From G963664835 sp965220775 (GTDB lineage Bacteria; Chloroflexota; UBA6077; FW602-bin22; JBCLEL01): a stretch of 64,000 nucleotides of DNA. Positions 27,024 to 35,794 of the stretch are shown in pieces (position 1 is the first letter of the stretch; the number at the start of each line of letters is the position of its first letter). The notes under the pieces are model-generated. The model saw only the letters and a list, made by a program, of their open reading frames with translations. It ran no database searches and was not told the DNA's origin. The translations under genes and the position numbers were made by a program. The stretch covers positions 3,596,001 through 3,660,000 of the forward strand of contig OZ244845.1 in assembly GCA_965220775.1 (NCBI GenBank), read 5' to 3'.

Positions 27024-29194
27024 ATAATCCTCTCGTAAAACCTGTAGGGCTGGTCCGTTGCCTGAAGCGGGTGTATCCCCCCGGAAGCAATCAGTTAATC
27101 TACATGGTCTTGGCGCTTAGCAGCGTAGTAATGCTGATTACTTTGGTAGCCTGTCAGCCGCAGATCATCGAAGTAGAGAAGCCGGTGACCCGCGTCGTAG
27201 AGATACCGGTCGAGATAATAGTGACCCAAGTGGTCGAAAAGGTTGTCACGCGGCTAGTGGAACAGACAAGCCTCTCCGAAGACAGTCTTGTTCCTACAGA
27301 AACTCGGTCGCCCATCAATACCGCATCGTTTCGAACCAACGTTGCTACTCACGGGTCAGCGTCTGCCTCAGGTGGTCAAGTGTCGGCCCCACACGCCATA
27401 GATGGCGATCCAGAATCGATCTGGACAGCAACTGATTTTCCCGTTCAATGGTTTCAGGTGACGCTTGACAGATTCTATCTGATCGACCGTATCGAGATGG
27501 TGGTGACACAGGCACCAGCCGGCGAAACCAGCCATGAGATCTGGGTTGGTGATGCCTCTGGCGCACTCATCAAGTATCACGAGTATATCGACGTGCCCAC
27601 TTCAGACGGACAGACTCTGAGCCTGCCGCTCGATCCACCTTTAGTCCTGAACCGAGTAATGGTCCGTACTATCGGAGGCCCCAGTTGGGTGGCCTGGCGT
27701 GAGGTTAGAGTGTTTGGCGCCCCATCGCCACAACCACTAACCGATGCTTCGTCGAGTAATGCGGCTCAGCAAATGGCGAATTGGCCGCAAATCGATCTGC
27801 GCGGTAATCTAGAATTGCCGGTACAGATCACTAACGCCGGCGACGGCAGTGGCCGACTGTTCGTCGTTGAGCAGATGGGCCGCATCAGGATCATTAGCGA
27901 CGGAAACCTGCTGCCCACCCCCTTCCTCGATATTTCAGAGCAGGTTTCTTGCTGCCACGAGCAAGGTCTACTCAGCGTGGCTTTTCCGCCGGAATTTGCC
28001 AAGAAACAGTATTTCTACGTCAACTACACGAATACTGAAGGGAATACTGTGATAGCCAGGTACGGGCTAACCTCCGATGCCAATATCGGCGATCCACAAA
28101 GCGCTGAGACCATTCTGCGAATCGATCAACCTCACGAATTTCATAACGGAGGACATATGGCGTTTGGGCCAAACGACGGCTACCTGTACATAGGCACAGG
28201 CGACGGCGGCCCTCCGGGCGACCCGGCAGATCGGGCGCAGGACCCTGGCACTCTTCTCGGGAAGATGCTGCGGATAGACGTAGAATCCGGCGTCTCTCCG
28301 TACGCTATTCCCGCGAGCAATCCATTCACTCAGACCGCAGGCCACCGAGGCGAGATTTGGGCTTTGGGTCTGCGCAACCCTTGGGGTTTCGCATTTGACC
28401 GACAGACTGGCGACCTGTTCATCGGCGATGTCGGGGAACGCGAATTCGAAGAGGTCAACTTCCAGCCCGGTTCGAGCAAAGGCGGCGAGAACTATGGATG
28501 GCCTATCATGGAAGGCATCCACTGCTACAAGCCAGGACCCTGCAGATCAACGGGCCTCACCGGACCCGTGGCTGAGTACCCGCATTCACGAGGATGCGCT
28601 GTCATCGGCGGCCCTGTATACCTTGGTACCAGGTATCTCCAGATGCAGGGCATCTATTTCTACGCTGACTTCTGCAACGGGACCATCTGGGGTTTAAGGA
28701 GGATTGGCGATATCTGGCAAAGCGCACTCCTCTACGATGCTCCCTTCCAAATCACAGGCATCGGCGAAGACGAGGAGGGCAATCTCTACGTCACCAATTA
28801 CACCGATGGCATCATTCTCGCGTTGGAACAGCGGCTTCAGGTCTCTACCCCTACCGGCACTGCCGCGACAGTCACACCAACCGAACAAAGAGGCGGGACA
28901 ACTGATCCCTTAGCCGAAAGGGGTCGACTATTGTTCGTCGAACGTGGATGCGTCGCGTGTCACCTGGTCTCGTCGGTCCCTGAGGCCGTCGGAACGTCGG
29001 GGCCGGCCCTCGATGGCTTTGGCGATCCTTCGAGGTGGCCGCTGATAGCCGGCGTACTGGCCAACACTCCCGAGAACACAAAACGCTGGATTCTCAATCC
29101 GGCCTCTTTCAAGACCGACACCGCCATGCTAAACATGGGTCTTTCCGACTCCGACGCGGATGCCATCGTAGCATTCCTCGGGACTCTCAGATGA
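27020..29194 (+). CDS. secreted lipoprotein with discoidin-like, PQQ glucose/sorbosone dehydrogenase and cytochrome c domains
   Basis: A 724-residue relative of the preceding protein. The lipobox VMLITLVAC is at about residue 43, followed by a short TRVVEIPVEIIVTQVVEKV stalk, a discoidin-like domain (PHAIDGDPESIWTATD), the GSDH propeller (EFHNGGHMAFGPNDGYLYIG, LGLRNPWGFAFDRQTGDLF) and, after a Thr/Pro-rich linker, a C-terminal cytochrome c domain with the haem motif CVACH near residue 650 and a distal Met in TAMLNMGLS. Electrons from sugar oxidation could pass directly to the fused haem. GTG 27020 overlaps the upstream stop (GTGA). Confidence 0.87.
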   Translation: MNNPLVKPVGLVRCLKRVYPPGSNQLIYMVLALSSVVMLITLVACQPQIIEVEKPVTRVVEIPVEIIVTQVVEKVVTRLVEQTSLSEDSLVPTETRSPINTASFRTNVATHGSASASGGQVSAPHAIDGDPESIWTATDFPVQWFQVTLDRFYLIDRIEMVVTQAPAGETSHEIWVGDASGALIKYHEYIDVPTSDGQTLSLPLDPPLVLNRVMVRTIGGPSWVAWREVRVFGAPSPQPLTDASSSNAAQQMANWPQIDLRGNLELPVQITNAGDGSGRLFVVEQMGRIRIISDGNLLPTPFLDISEQVSCCHEQGLLSVAFPPEFAKKQYFYVNYTNTEGNTVIARYGLTSDANIGDPQSAETILRIDQPHEFHNGGHMAFGPNDGYLYIGTGDGGPPGDPADRAQDPGTLLGKMLRIDVESGVSPYAIPASNPFTQTAGHRGEIWALGLRNPWGFAFDRQTGDLFIGDVGEREFEEVNFQPGSSKGGENYGWPIMEGIHCYKPGPCRSTGLTGPVAEYPHSRGCAVIGGPVYLGTRYLQMQGIYFYADFCNGTIWGLRRIGDIWQSALLYDAPFQITGIGEDEEGNLYVTNYTDGIILALEQRLQVSTPTGTAATVTPTEQRGGTTDPLAERGRLLFVERGCVACHLVSSVPEAVGTSGPALDGFGDPSRWPLIAGVLANTPENTKRWILNPASFKTDTAMLNMGLSDSDADAIVAFLGTLR

Positions 29195-29269
29195 GATTCC
29201 AACGATCACAACGGCGCGACCTTGAGAGAATCTCTGCCATAAGACGGAGCCTGTGCAATACTGCACTAG

Positions 29270-30412
29270 TCAGAGGGCTTGCTGATAGATCCGATAGCGT
29301 TTGTACAACTCGAATCCCAAATTCTCGATCGTGTTGTTCATCAGGTGATTGTCTTCGAGTACCCAGGACAGCTCACCTTCTTTGTAGCCTCGCCTTCTAG
29401 CTCGATCATACGCCTCAACGATCAATATTGGAGCAATACCCCGCTTCTGCCACTCCCCCACAATTCCAAGCGCGATTGAGCGGAGGCGGTCGATTTTCCT
29501 CTGATACCAGAGCAGTTTCAGGATCCCGAATGGCCAGAGCCGCCCATCCATATGCCGCAATACCTGGTTGTAGTCAGGTACCGCAATCAACACGCCGATT
29601 GGCTCTTCTCCATCATACGCAAAGTGTACTAGCTCGGGATCGATTACCAACTTCAAGTCATTGGCGAGCAGGTCGATTTCGCCATCGGTGAGTGGGACGA
29701 ATCCCCAGTTCTCTGTCCACGCTCGGTTATATATCACCTTGATCGTTTCGACCTCGCGGGCAAAGTTGCTCATATCGGCGATTCTGGTGCGGATGCTATG
29801 CCTCTGTTTTGTCCGCTTGGCGACACGGCGCCAACGGTCAAATTGGACTGCGTTAGCGTCGACGGTTGCATGGTCGCCCCAGTAGGCGAGCAAGTCCTTT
29901 GCTTTTGTCAGCCCGGCTCCCTCATATAGGTCGCGATAGTACGGCGGGTTGTACAACATCAGAATGTAAGGACTGCCATCGAAGCCGTCCACGAGCAATC
30001 CACACTCGTCATTTAGCGAGTAGTGCACCGGCCCCTGCATAGTATTCATGCCCCGGTTGGCTAACCAGCGGCCGGCCGCAGAGAATAGCGCTGAAGCCAC
30101 GGACGGATCGTTGATGCATTCAAAGAAGCCGAAAAAGCCGGTCGGTTCATCGTGGTAATCTACGTAGAGAAGATTATGAATAGCGGCAATCCGTCCCACG
30201 ACTTTGCCTTGACTATCACGAGCCAGCAGCAACTCAGCCGCGCCATGCTCGTAGAACGGATGCTTATTTCGATCCAACAGTTTACGCTGATCGCGGCGCA
30301 GAGGTGGAACCCAATATGGGTCGTCGCGATATAGGATATAGGGCAACTCGATGAACGCGCTAAATTCGGACGGGCTGCTCACCGAGTAGACCTCTACGTC
30401 ATTCCTAGACAT
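29270..30412 (-). CDS. GNAT-like N-acetyltransferase domain protein
   Basis: A 380-residue protein. The beginning (FIELPYILYRDDPYWVPPLR, LLLARDSQGKVVGRIAAIHN) and FFGFFECINDPSVASALFSA are typical of a family of long GNAT-fold proteins related to YghO; a second half with LIVEAYDRARRRGYKEGELSW and NTIENLGFELYKRYRIY resembles the end of a GNAT domain. Members are annotated as acyltransferases, with unknown acceptors. I start at ATG 30412, which has GGAG eight bases upstream, rather than the ATG at 30427. It is a single gene on the minus strand, convergent with the dehydrogenase genes. Confidence 0.75.
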   Translation of the reverse strand: MSRNDVEVYSVSSPSEFSAFIELPYILYRDDPYWVPPLRRDQRKLLDRNKHPFYEHGAAELLLARDSQGKVVGRIAAIHNLLYVDYHDEPTGFFGFFECINDPSVASALFSAAGRWLANRGMNTMQGPVHYSLNDECGLLVDGFDGSPYILMLYNPPYYRDLYEGAGLTKAKDLLAYWGDHATVDANAVQFDRWRRVAKRTKQRHSIRTRIADMSNFAREVETIKVIYNRAWTENWGFVPLTDGEIDLLANDLKLVIDPELVHFAYDGEEPIGVLIAVPDYNQVLRHMDGRLWPFGILKLLWYQRKIDRLRSIALGIVGEWQKRGIAPILIVEAYDRARRRGYKEGELSWVLEDNHLMNNTIENLGFELYKRYRIYQQAL

Positions 30413-30596
30413 CGCCGCAATCTCCATTCAGCAGGTACATTAACATATCCAAAGACCTTCAGCGCGCGACGGACAGTGCCAACAACCCAATCGAAACTGT
30501 GATGACGCAACACTCGCGAGTTTGCACGGACAGGAATAAAATCCATACGAATACAATTATCAGGATTAGAAAGTTTCGAATTAGTGGCGGAAGAGG

Positions 30597-31334
30597 ATGG
30601 ACTTCGGATCAGTAAACGTATTCATCGCATTGATTGCCGGCCTGCTGTCATTCGTCTCGCCTTGCGTCCTACCACTGGTGCCGGCTTATCTAGCCTACAT
30701 CACGGGCGAGTCGGCCAGTGGCCGGCCCGGCGAGTCAATCAGCCAGACCCGGAGACGAACGGTTATATCGTCCGTGATGTTCGTTATAGGTATGGCAGCC
30801 GTAATCACGGCGTTTGGAGCCTCAGCATCTGTTTTGGGCCAACTACTGCTCGAATACCGACTGCTGACGACCAAGATTGCCGGCGTCCTAATCATCGTGT
30901 TTGGACTAAGTATGGCCGGCATTCTCAGGATTCCGTTTCTGTATCGCGAGGCCCGACTCGACTTTACACTGTTCCGAAACCGGGGCTATTTCGGCGCAGT
31001 TTTGATGGGTGGCGCCTTCGCAATCGGCTGGACGCCGTGCGTAGGCTTAGTGCTGGGAAGCCTATTTCTGTTGGCCAGCCAGCAAGACACCGTATACCAG
31101 GGAATGAGTTTACTTTTTGTCTACTCGCTTGGACTCGGACTACCATTTGTGCTGGCAGCATTGGCCGTGCAAGGCTCGGCTACCGTAATGCGGGCGCTCA
31201 AGGCCAACTTCAGGAAGGTATCTATGTCCTCGGGTGTCCTGCTGATCGCGATGGGAATGTTAGTCTTCAGCGATCGTCTAACCTTGATCACAAGTTCGCT
31301 TATCGCAACGTTTGGAGTCGGACTGACACAGTAG
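30597..31334 (+). CDS. ccdA: cytochrome c biogenesis/thiol-disulfide transport protein CcdA
   Basis: A 245-residue protein with six hydrophobic segments. LSFVSPCVLPLVPAYLAYI near residue 19 and AIGWTPCVGLVLGSLFLLA near residue 143 hold the two conserved Cys that shuttle electrons across the membrane. CcdA/DsbD-core proteins carry reducing power from cytoplasmic thioredoxin to extracytoplasmic thiol proteins. It is the first gene of a run with the two DUF3179 lipoproteins 48 bp downstream, which suggests that it reduces their U-x-x-C or C-x-x-C centres. Two neighbouring cytochrome-type dehydrogenases may also profit from it. Confidence 0.92.
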   Translation: MDFGSVNVFIALIAGLLSFVSPCVLPLVPAYLAYITGESASGRPGESISQTRRRTVISSVMFVIGMAAVITAFGASASVLGQLLLEYRLLTTKIAGVLIIVFGLSMAGILRIPFLYREARLDFTLFRNRGYFGAVLMGGAFAIGWTPCVGLVLGSLFLLASQQDTVYQGMSLLFVYSLGLGLPFVLAALAVQGSATVMRALKANFRKVSMSSGVLLIAMGMLVFSDRLTLITSSLIATFGVGLTQ

Positions 31335-31382
31335 CGAATCAACACGTATGCATCTGTCGATCATAAGGAGAGCTTCTTAGAG

Positions 31383-32459
31383 GTGAATTGGCTACGACTT
31401 CTACCGTTATTAGTGTTCATTCTCCCGCTCGTTGCGGCATGCAACGAGCGTACAGATTCAACCTTTGAGGTCCCCAAACCGCCAGAGGAGAGCTCAGGCG
31501 ACCCATACAGCCGCCCGACAGCAGACGAAATGCGGATCGTGCTACCGCGTGACGCGATACCTGCTATTTTCGAACCAACGTTTCTGACCGTTAGCGAGGC
31601 AAACGAAGTCTACGGGGATGACGAGCCGATCATTGGCGTAGAGATCGACGGTGAGGCCCACGCATACTCGACCATACACCTGAACGGCCACGAAATCGTG
31701 AATGATGAGATTGCCGGCCGGAAGATCGCGGTGACTTGGTGACCACTTTGCTACACCGGCATCGTGTATGCCAGAGAGATCGACGGCGAGACCTATACAT
31801 TTGGAGTATCCGGGAAGTTACTACGCAACATACTGGTGATGTACGATCGCGAGTCCAATAGTGAATGGAGCCAGGTTCTGGGAGAGGCGTTGACCGGCCC
31901 ACTCACGGGCACGAAGCTCGAGCTTGTGCCGTCGAGCCGTATGTCCTGGAAAGAATGGCGCAAGCGCTATCCCAATACTCTGGCCCTAAGGAAACCACAA
32001 TACACAGGCTTTGATTCCTACGACAGCTATTACCGCTCCGACGCGGCGGGCCTTGTCGGTGAAACGATTCGCGACGACCGTCTAGAAATCAAGCAACTCG
32101 TGGTCGGAATTAAAGTCGCCGATACCGTGATCGCCTACCCCTATTTTGAGCTCGAAACTTCACCGGTGCTCAATGACGCAGTTGCTGAGCGTGAGTTGTT
32201 GATAACTTTCGACGCCAAGACAGAGAGCATTGGTGTTTTCGACCGAGAATTGGAAGGCCAGGCACTGACTTTCTCCGAGGTCGAGGGCGATAACGAAAAC
32301 ATGAGAGACCACGAAACTGGCTCTACCTGGAACAGACTAACCGGACGTGGAGTCGCTGGTCCTTTCAAAGACAAGGCACTTGCCAAGATGCCGTATACGA
32401 GCTCATTCTGGTTCGGTTGGAAGGACAACTATCCCGAGACTTTGGTATACGGCGAGTGA
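31383..32459 (+). CDS. DUF3179 lipoprotein, probable selenoprotein (Sec at residue 120)
   Basis: A 358-residue frame if TGA 31740-31742 is read through. The signal peptide ends in lipobox LPLVAAC (Cys about residue 20). The DUF3179 domain starts with IVLPRDAIPAIFEP and continues IGVEIDGEAHAYS, then KIAVTW-U-PLCYTGIVYARE, FGVSGKLLRNILVMYDRES, WSQVLGEALTGPLTGT and ends FWFGWKDNYPETLVYG. In the family the position of U is the first Cys of CPLC, so the residue would be a redox U-x-x-C. The frame is otherwise intact and the next gene has the same TGA. A candidate SECIS hairpin is at 31750-31771. The domain function is unknown. GTG start. Confidence 0.82.
31750..31771 (+). promoter_or_regulatory. 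candidate bacterial SECIS hairpin, first DUF3179 gene
   Basis: Starting eight bases after the TGA, GC-UACAC (31750-31756) can pair with GUGUA-(U)-GC (31764-31771), leaving a seven-base loop CGGCAUC. An alternative pairing is GGCAU/AUGCC at 31758-31772 around CGUGU. Bacterial SECIS elements sit inside the coding region just after UGA, have a bulged U and a G in the loop, so position and size are suitable. The fold is drawn by eye and not energy-tested. Confidence 0.4.
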
Positions 32460-33715
32460 GCAGTTTACCCACCAAGCGCGCGCTGATGCGGTGTACCTCG
32501 CCGCTGTTGCTGGTCATACTCTCGTTGAGCGCCGCATGCGCGGATGCGACGGAGACGGAGGTCCGGGACCAATGGATGACTACCCTGGCAGTGGTAGAAC
32601 CTGATGAGCGTTTGACTCCCAGCGTGGCCCCGGATGCTTCGGCGGAAGTGGACGCTGCGAGCCCTAGCGCTCAGCCAACGGCGCCAACGTCCAATATTGA
32701 GGAGAAGGTGCCCACCGTGGAGAGGGCGACCCCACCGACCTATACTCCCGTCTCGCCGGCCAGCAACCGTCCAAGGGCCGGTGAAATCAAGATTATCCTA
32801 GAGAAGGATGCGATCCCTGCGATACTCGATCCGAAATTCCTCTCGGTAGCCGAAGCAAGTACCGTTTACCACGACGACGAGGCGGTCTTGGGCATCGAGA
32901 TTAACGGTGAAGCCCACGCCTACTCTGTTCCCTGGTTGAGCCGGGTAGAAATAGTCAACGACGTGGTAGGTGGCCGCAAGATCGCGGTGACTTGGTGACC
33001 ATTGTGCTATACAGGCATCGTGTATGCCAGGGAGATAGATGGCAGGGAGTTTACGTTCGGCGTGTCGGGCAAGCTACTCCGAAACACGCTGGTGATGTAC
33101 GACCATCAAACTGCCAGCGAATGGGGGCAGGTACTAGGCGAGGCTCTAACCGGCCCAATGACCGGGACGAAGCTCGAAGTTCTGGCTGCGAGCCATTGGA
33201 CCTGGAAGGAGTGGCGCGATCTCCATCCGGAGACGCTCGCATTGGAGAAGCCAGACTATCTTGTACGCGACCCCTATGAAACCTATTACGAATCGGACAA
33301 CGCCGGCATCATTGGCGAGACGGTCAACGATGACCGCTTGGGTGCCAAGGAGCACGTAATCGGGGTGTTGATTGGCGAGACACCGGTGGCATACTCCTAC
33401 GAAGCATTGGGGGAAACGCCGGTGCTGAACGACGTCGTCGGTGAAAGCGAACTCCTGATTACGTTCGACGTCGACACGCGAAGCGTCGCAGTCTTTGATC
33501 GGACGATCGGCGGCAAGACACTAACTTTCACGCACGTCGAGAACGATGACGCACTAATCAAGGACGTGGAGAGCGGCACTACTTGGAACAAGCTGACCGG
33601 CCAGGCCATCGCCGGCCCGCTGAACGGCAGCGCATTGACTCAGATGCCATTCACAACCGCCTTCTGGTTCGGTTGGAAGGACAACTTCCCAGAAACACTT
33701 GTCTACGGGGAGTAA
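32456..33715 (+). CDS. DUF3179 lipoprotein, probable selenoprotein (Sec at residue 181)
   Basis: A 419-residue frame if TGA 32996-32998 is read as selenocysteine. GTG 32456 overlaps the previous stop (GTGA); ATG 32486 is an alternative. The signal peptide ends LVILSLSAAC (lipobox), then follows a Pro/Ser/Thr/Glu-rich linker of about 85 residues absent from the first copy. The DUF3179 domain repeats the order of its neighbour: ILEKDAIPAILDP, LGIEINGEAHAYS, KIAVTW-U-PLCYTGIVYARE, FGVSGKLLRNTLVMYDHQT, FWFGWKDNFPETLVYG. The same first Cys of CPLC is replaced by TGA. Two independent preserved downstream frames argue against a simple nonsense mutation. Confidence 0.82.
33006..33027 (+). promoter_or_regulatory. 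candidate bacterial SECIS hairpin, second DUF3179 gene
   Basis: Again eight bases after the TGA, GC-(U)-AUACA (33006-33013) can pair with UGUAU-GC (33021-33027) around the loop GGCAUCG, with a single bulged U in the 5' arm. The spacing to UGA is the same as in the first gene although three synonymous bases differ. The fold is by eye only. Confidence 0.4.
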
Positions 33716-33789
33716 ATCCTGCCCTTAGTCCTACGATCTTCCTAGTGCAGACTCATTGAGGCCGCCATCTGGCCGGCTGGCTTGCCCGG

Positions 33790-34090
33790 ACTCTTGTTTT
33801 GCATTTTTACCTTTTTTGGAAGAGCCCCTGCAACTGCCGGCTGACTTGCCGGCCCGGGAATTTGTTTTGCATTTTCGTGTTTTTGGAAGCAAGTCCGAGC
33901 GAATCGATCGGTGGCGACAGCCAGAATCGACGCAAGCATCGGGACGGCGCACCGGGATCGGATATTTGTTTTGCATTTTTCAATTTCAGTTGGCGATCCT
34001 CTGTGTCTTGGCGCATAACGGCTGGCCGGACTCGCGTTGCCATGGGGCCAAACGTGAGTATATGGGAACATGTGTCTTATTATGATTATA
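33790..34090. repeat. second cluster of the TTTGTTTTGCATTTTT repeat (inverted relative to 12.8-13.3 kb)
   Basis: The core TTGTTTTGCATTTTT occurs at about 33795, 33863 and 33967, with GC-rich GCCGGC-containing DNA between. The last unit and the following sequence up to ACATGTGTCTTATTATGATT (34060-34085) match the cluster at 12860-12990 on the other strand over about 40 bases of near identity plus the end block. No gene is convincing in 33716-34318. Function is unknown. Confidence 0.55.
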
Positions 34091-34160
34091 CCGGTTCGGG
34101 AACGATCCTGCACGCGTTGATCTTGGCCGGCGAGCACTCGATGATCCATCCGTCCCCTCC

Positions 34161-34184
34161 AAGGGCGATTCGCGAATCGCCCTT
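34161..34184. repeat. 24-bp perfect palindrome
   Basis: AAGGGCGATTCG at 34161-34172 is followed directly by its reverse complement. The half-site resembles GGGCGATCCGCC hairpins inside the MITEs and at 45.16 and 45.24 kb. It may be a protein-binding site, a terminator stem or a small dispersed palindrome. Confidence 0.5.
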
Positions 34185-34318
34185 ACAGTGAGGTCGATCT
34201 TTGTTGGAAGGTCGGGCGGTGCATTGGGGCCGGCCGCGCCCCCGGGCTGGGGGCGAGCTCCGGCGCTACTTGCTTCCGTGTGGACGAAATCCCAGGTGTC
34301 TCGGTTGATGGGGGTGTC

Positions 34319-35587
34319 TCAGTGGCCGCGTAAGCGCGGAAATGCGACCGTCACCCAAACGGTCAAGATCGTCGCGAGGGCGCAGGTGGCAAATAAGGCC
34401 CACTCGACACCGACATGAGCAGCCAACTGTCCCAGGATCAAAGCTCCAATCGGCGTCGAGCCAATCGCTACCGTTAATGCGCCGGTTGACCGAGTCCTCA
34501 TCTCTTGGGTGGAAGCCTCCAACACTATCAATGACTGCATAGTCGAGAAGCCGGCACCGGTCAATCCGCTCAATAACAGAAGAGCTGCCGAGAGTAAGAA
34601 CACGTCCGACCTGGCGAATGCCATCAGCACAATAGCGAGCGTGCCTGAGCCTACTACATATATCCATCCATGCATCCGTCTAGGGTTGTTCGATGCGATT
34701 ACGAGCGACATCACGGTGGCACCGATGCCGTTGCACGCCGCCAAGAGGCCGAGTCCCCACGCATCGGTGTGCAATACGTCACGGGCGAAGACTGGCAGAA
34801 TGCCCTGAAATGGAAAGACCAGCAGATTCATTATCACCGTTATCAGCACGACACCCAGGATCACTTGGCTTTTTCGCACGTAGCGCAGACCATCCCACAC
34901 CATGGTTCCAGGGGATAGGGAAGGAGCTGGACTCTTGTGCTGAGCGACGGCCGGCGCAAGCGCTACGAACCTCAATAGAAGCAACAGACCCACGATTTGG
35001 ATTAGAGCCAAAGCCGCGAACGCCACGGTCACGCCGGAAGTTGCTATTAGAAGGCCGGCTAGAATCGGGCTGGCTACCCTGGAAGTGGTGTTGGTCAATT
35101 GGTCCAAGAGCACCGCTCTTACCAAGTGATCGCTGCGTACCGTTTCCGGTAACACCGCCCTCCGCGACGGCCAGTCAACAGCGGTTGCGATGCCCATCAA
35201 TAGGGCACATGCGCCAACGAAGTCGAAACTGATTGCACCGGTATGCAGCAGGCCAACCATAGCGGACGATACCAGCAGACTCGTGATCTGAGCAAAGATC
35301 ATTATCCGCCGGCGGTCGAACAAGTCCCCAAGGGCGCCGCCAAAGATCCCGAATACGAGCAATGGGATCAGGCGGTAGAAGCTAATCAGGGCAACTGGCC
35401 ACACAGAGTTCGTTAGCTCGAGCGCGAGCCAGCCAAACATCAGGTAGTCCATCCAGCGTGCGGCGTGCCAGCAGATGCTGGCGGCCGAGAGCGTTCTGTA
35501 CTGAGGGCTCAAGAGGGGCGTAAAGATGGATGTCCGATCAAAGACAAGCCGCCAGAGGAACGACGTATTTCGGTTAGCTTCCCGCAT
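34319..35587 (-). CDS. MFS transporter
   Basis: A 422-residue protein with about twelve hydrophobic segments. The loop GALGDLFDRRRIMIFAQ between helices 2 and 3 is the MFS signature A, and WPSRRAVLPETVRSDHLVRA is a conserved EntS/DUF894-type segment, the same type as the broken transporter at 10.7-12.0 kb. These are drug/proton or siderophore exporters; the substrate is unknown. I start at ATG 35587 (MREANRNTSF) since the upstream 42 codons in frame are not family-like. It is monocistronic and lies after the repeat cluster. Confidence 0.85.
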   Translation of the reverse strand: MREANRNTSFLWRLVFDRTSIFTPLLSPQYRTLSAASICWHAARWMDYLMFGWLALELTNSVWPVALISFYRLIPLLVFGIFGGALGDLFDRRRIMIFAQITSLLVSSAMVGLLHTGAISFDFVGACALLMGIATAVDWPSRRAVLPETVRSDHLVRAVLLDQLTNTTSRVASPILAGLLIATSGVTVAFAALALIQIVGLLLLLRFVALAPAVAQHKSPAPSLSPGTMVWDGLRYVRKSQVILGVVLITVIMNLLVFPFQGILPVFARDVLHTDAWGLGLLAACNGIGATVMSLVIASNNPRRMHGWIYVVGSGTLAIVLMAFARSDVFLLSAALLLLSGLTGAGFSTMQSLIVLEASTQEMRTRSTGALTVAIGSTPIGALILGQLAAHVGVEWALFATCALATILTVWVTVAFPRLRGH

Positions 35588-35794
35588 TGGTTCTGCCTCG
35601 CAAGGTGGCCGCTTGCCCAAAAGGCGATTATAACGATTTGGTTGGGGACAACACTCAATGCTAAGATCAGTCGAGCGCCAGTGCAGCGATCCGCATTTAC
35701 TAGCGCTTGACACCTTTGCTTTTCGCGTTTTCGCAGCCAGCTTCGAGGTTCATTTCTAACGCCAATCTCCCAAAATATGAGGAGCTTTTGAAGA

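Noticed and set aside
31740..32998. TGA as tryptophan (recoded genetic code) as an explanation of the DUF3179 frames
   Set aside because: TGA is used as a normal stop by many genes here (for example hom, the HD gene and the SDR), and the aligned family residue is Cys, not Trp.
31383..33715. Simple pseudogenisation of both DUF3179 genes
   Set aside because: The frames after TGA are intact in both, the stop is at the same functional residue, and no frameshift or second stop is found.
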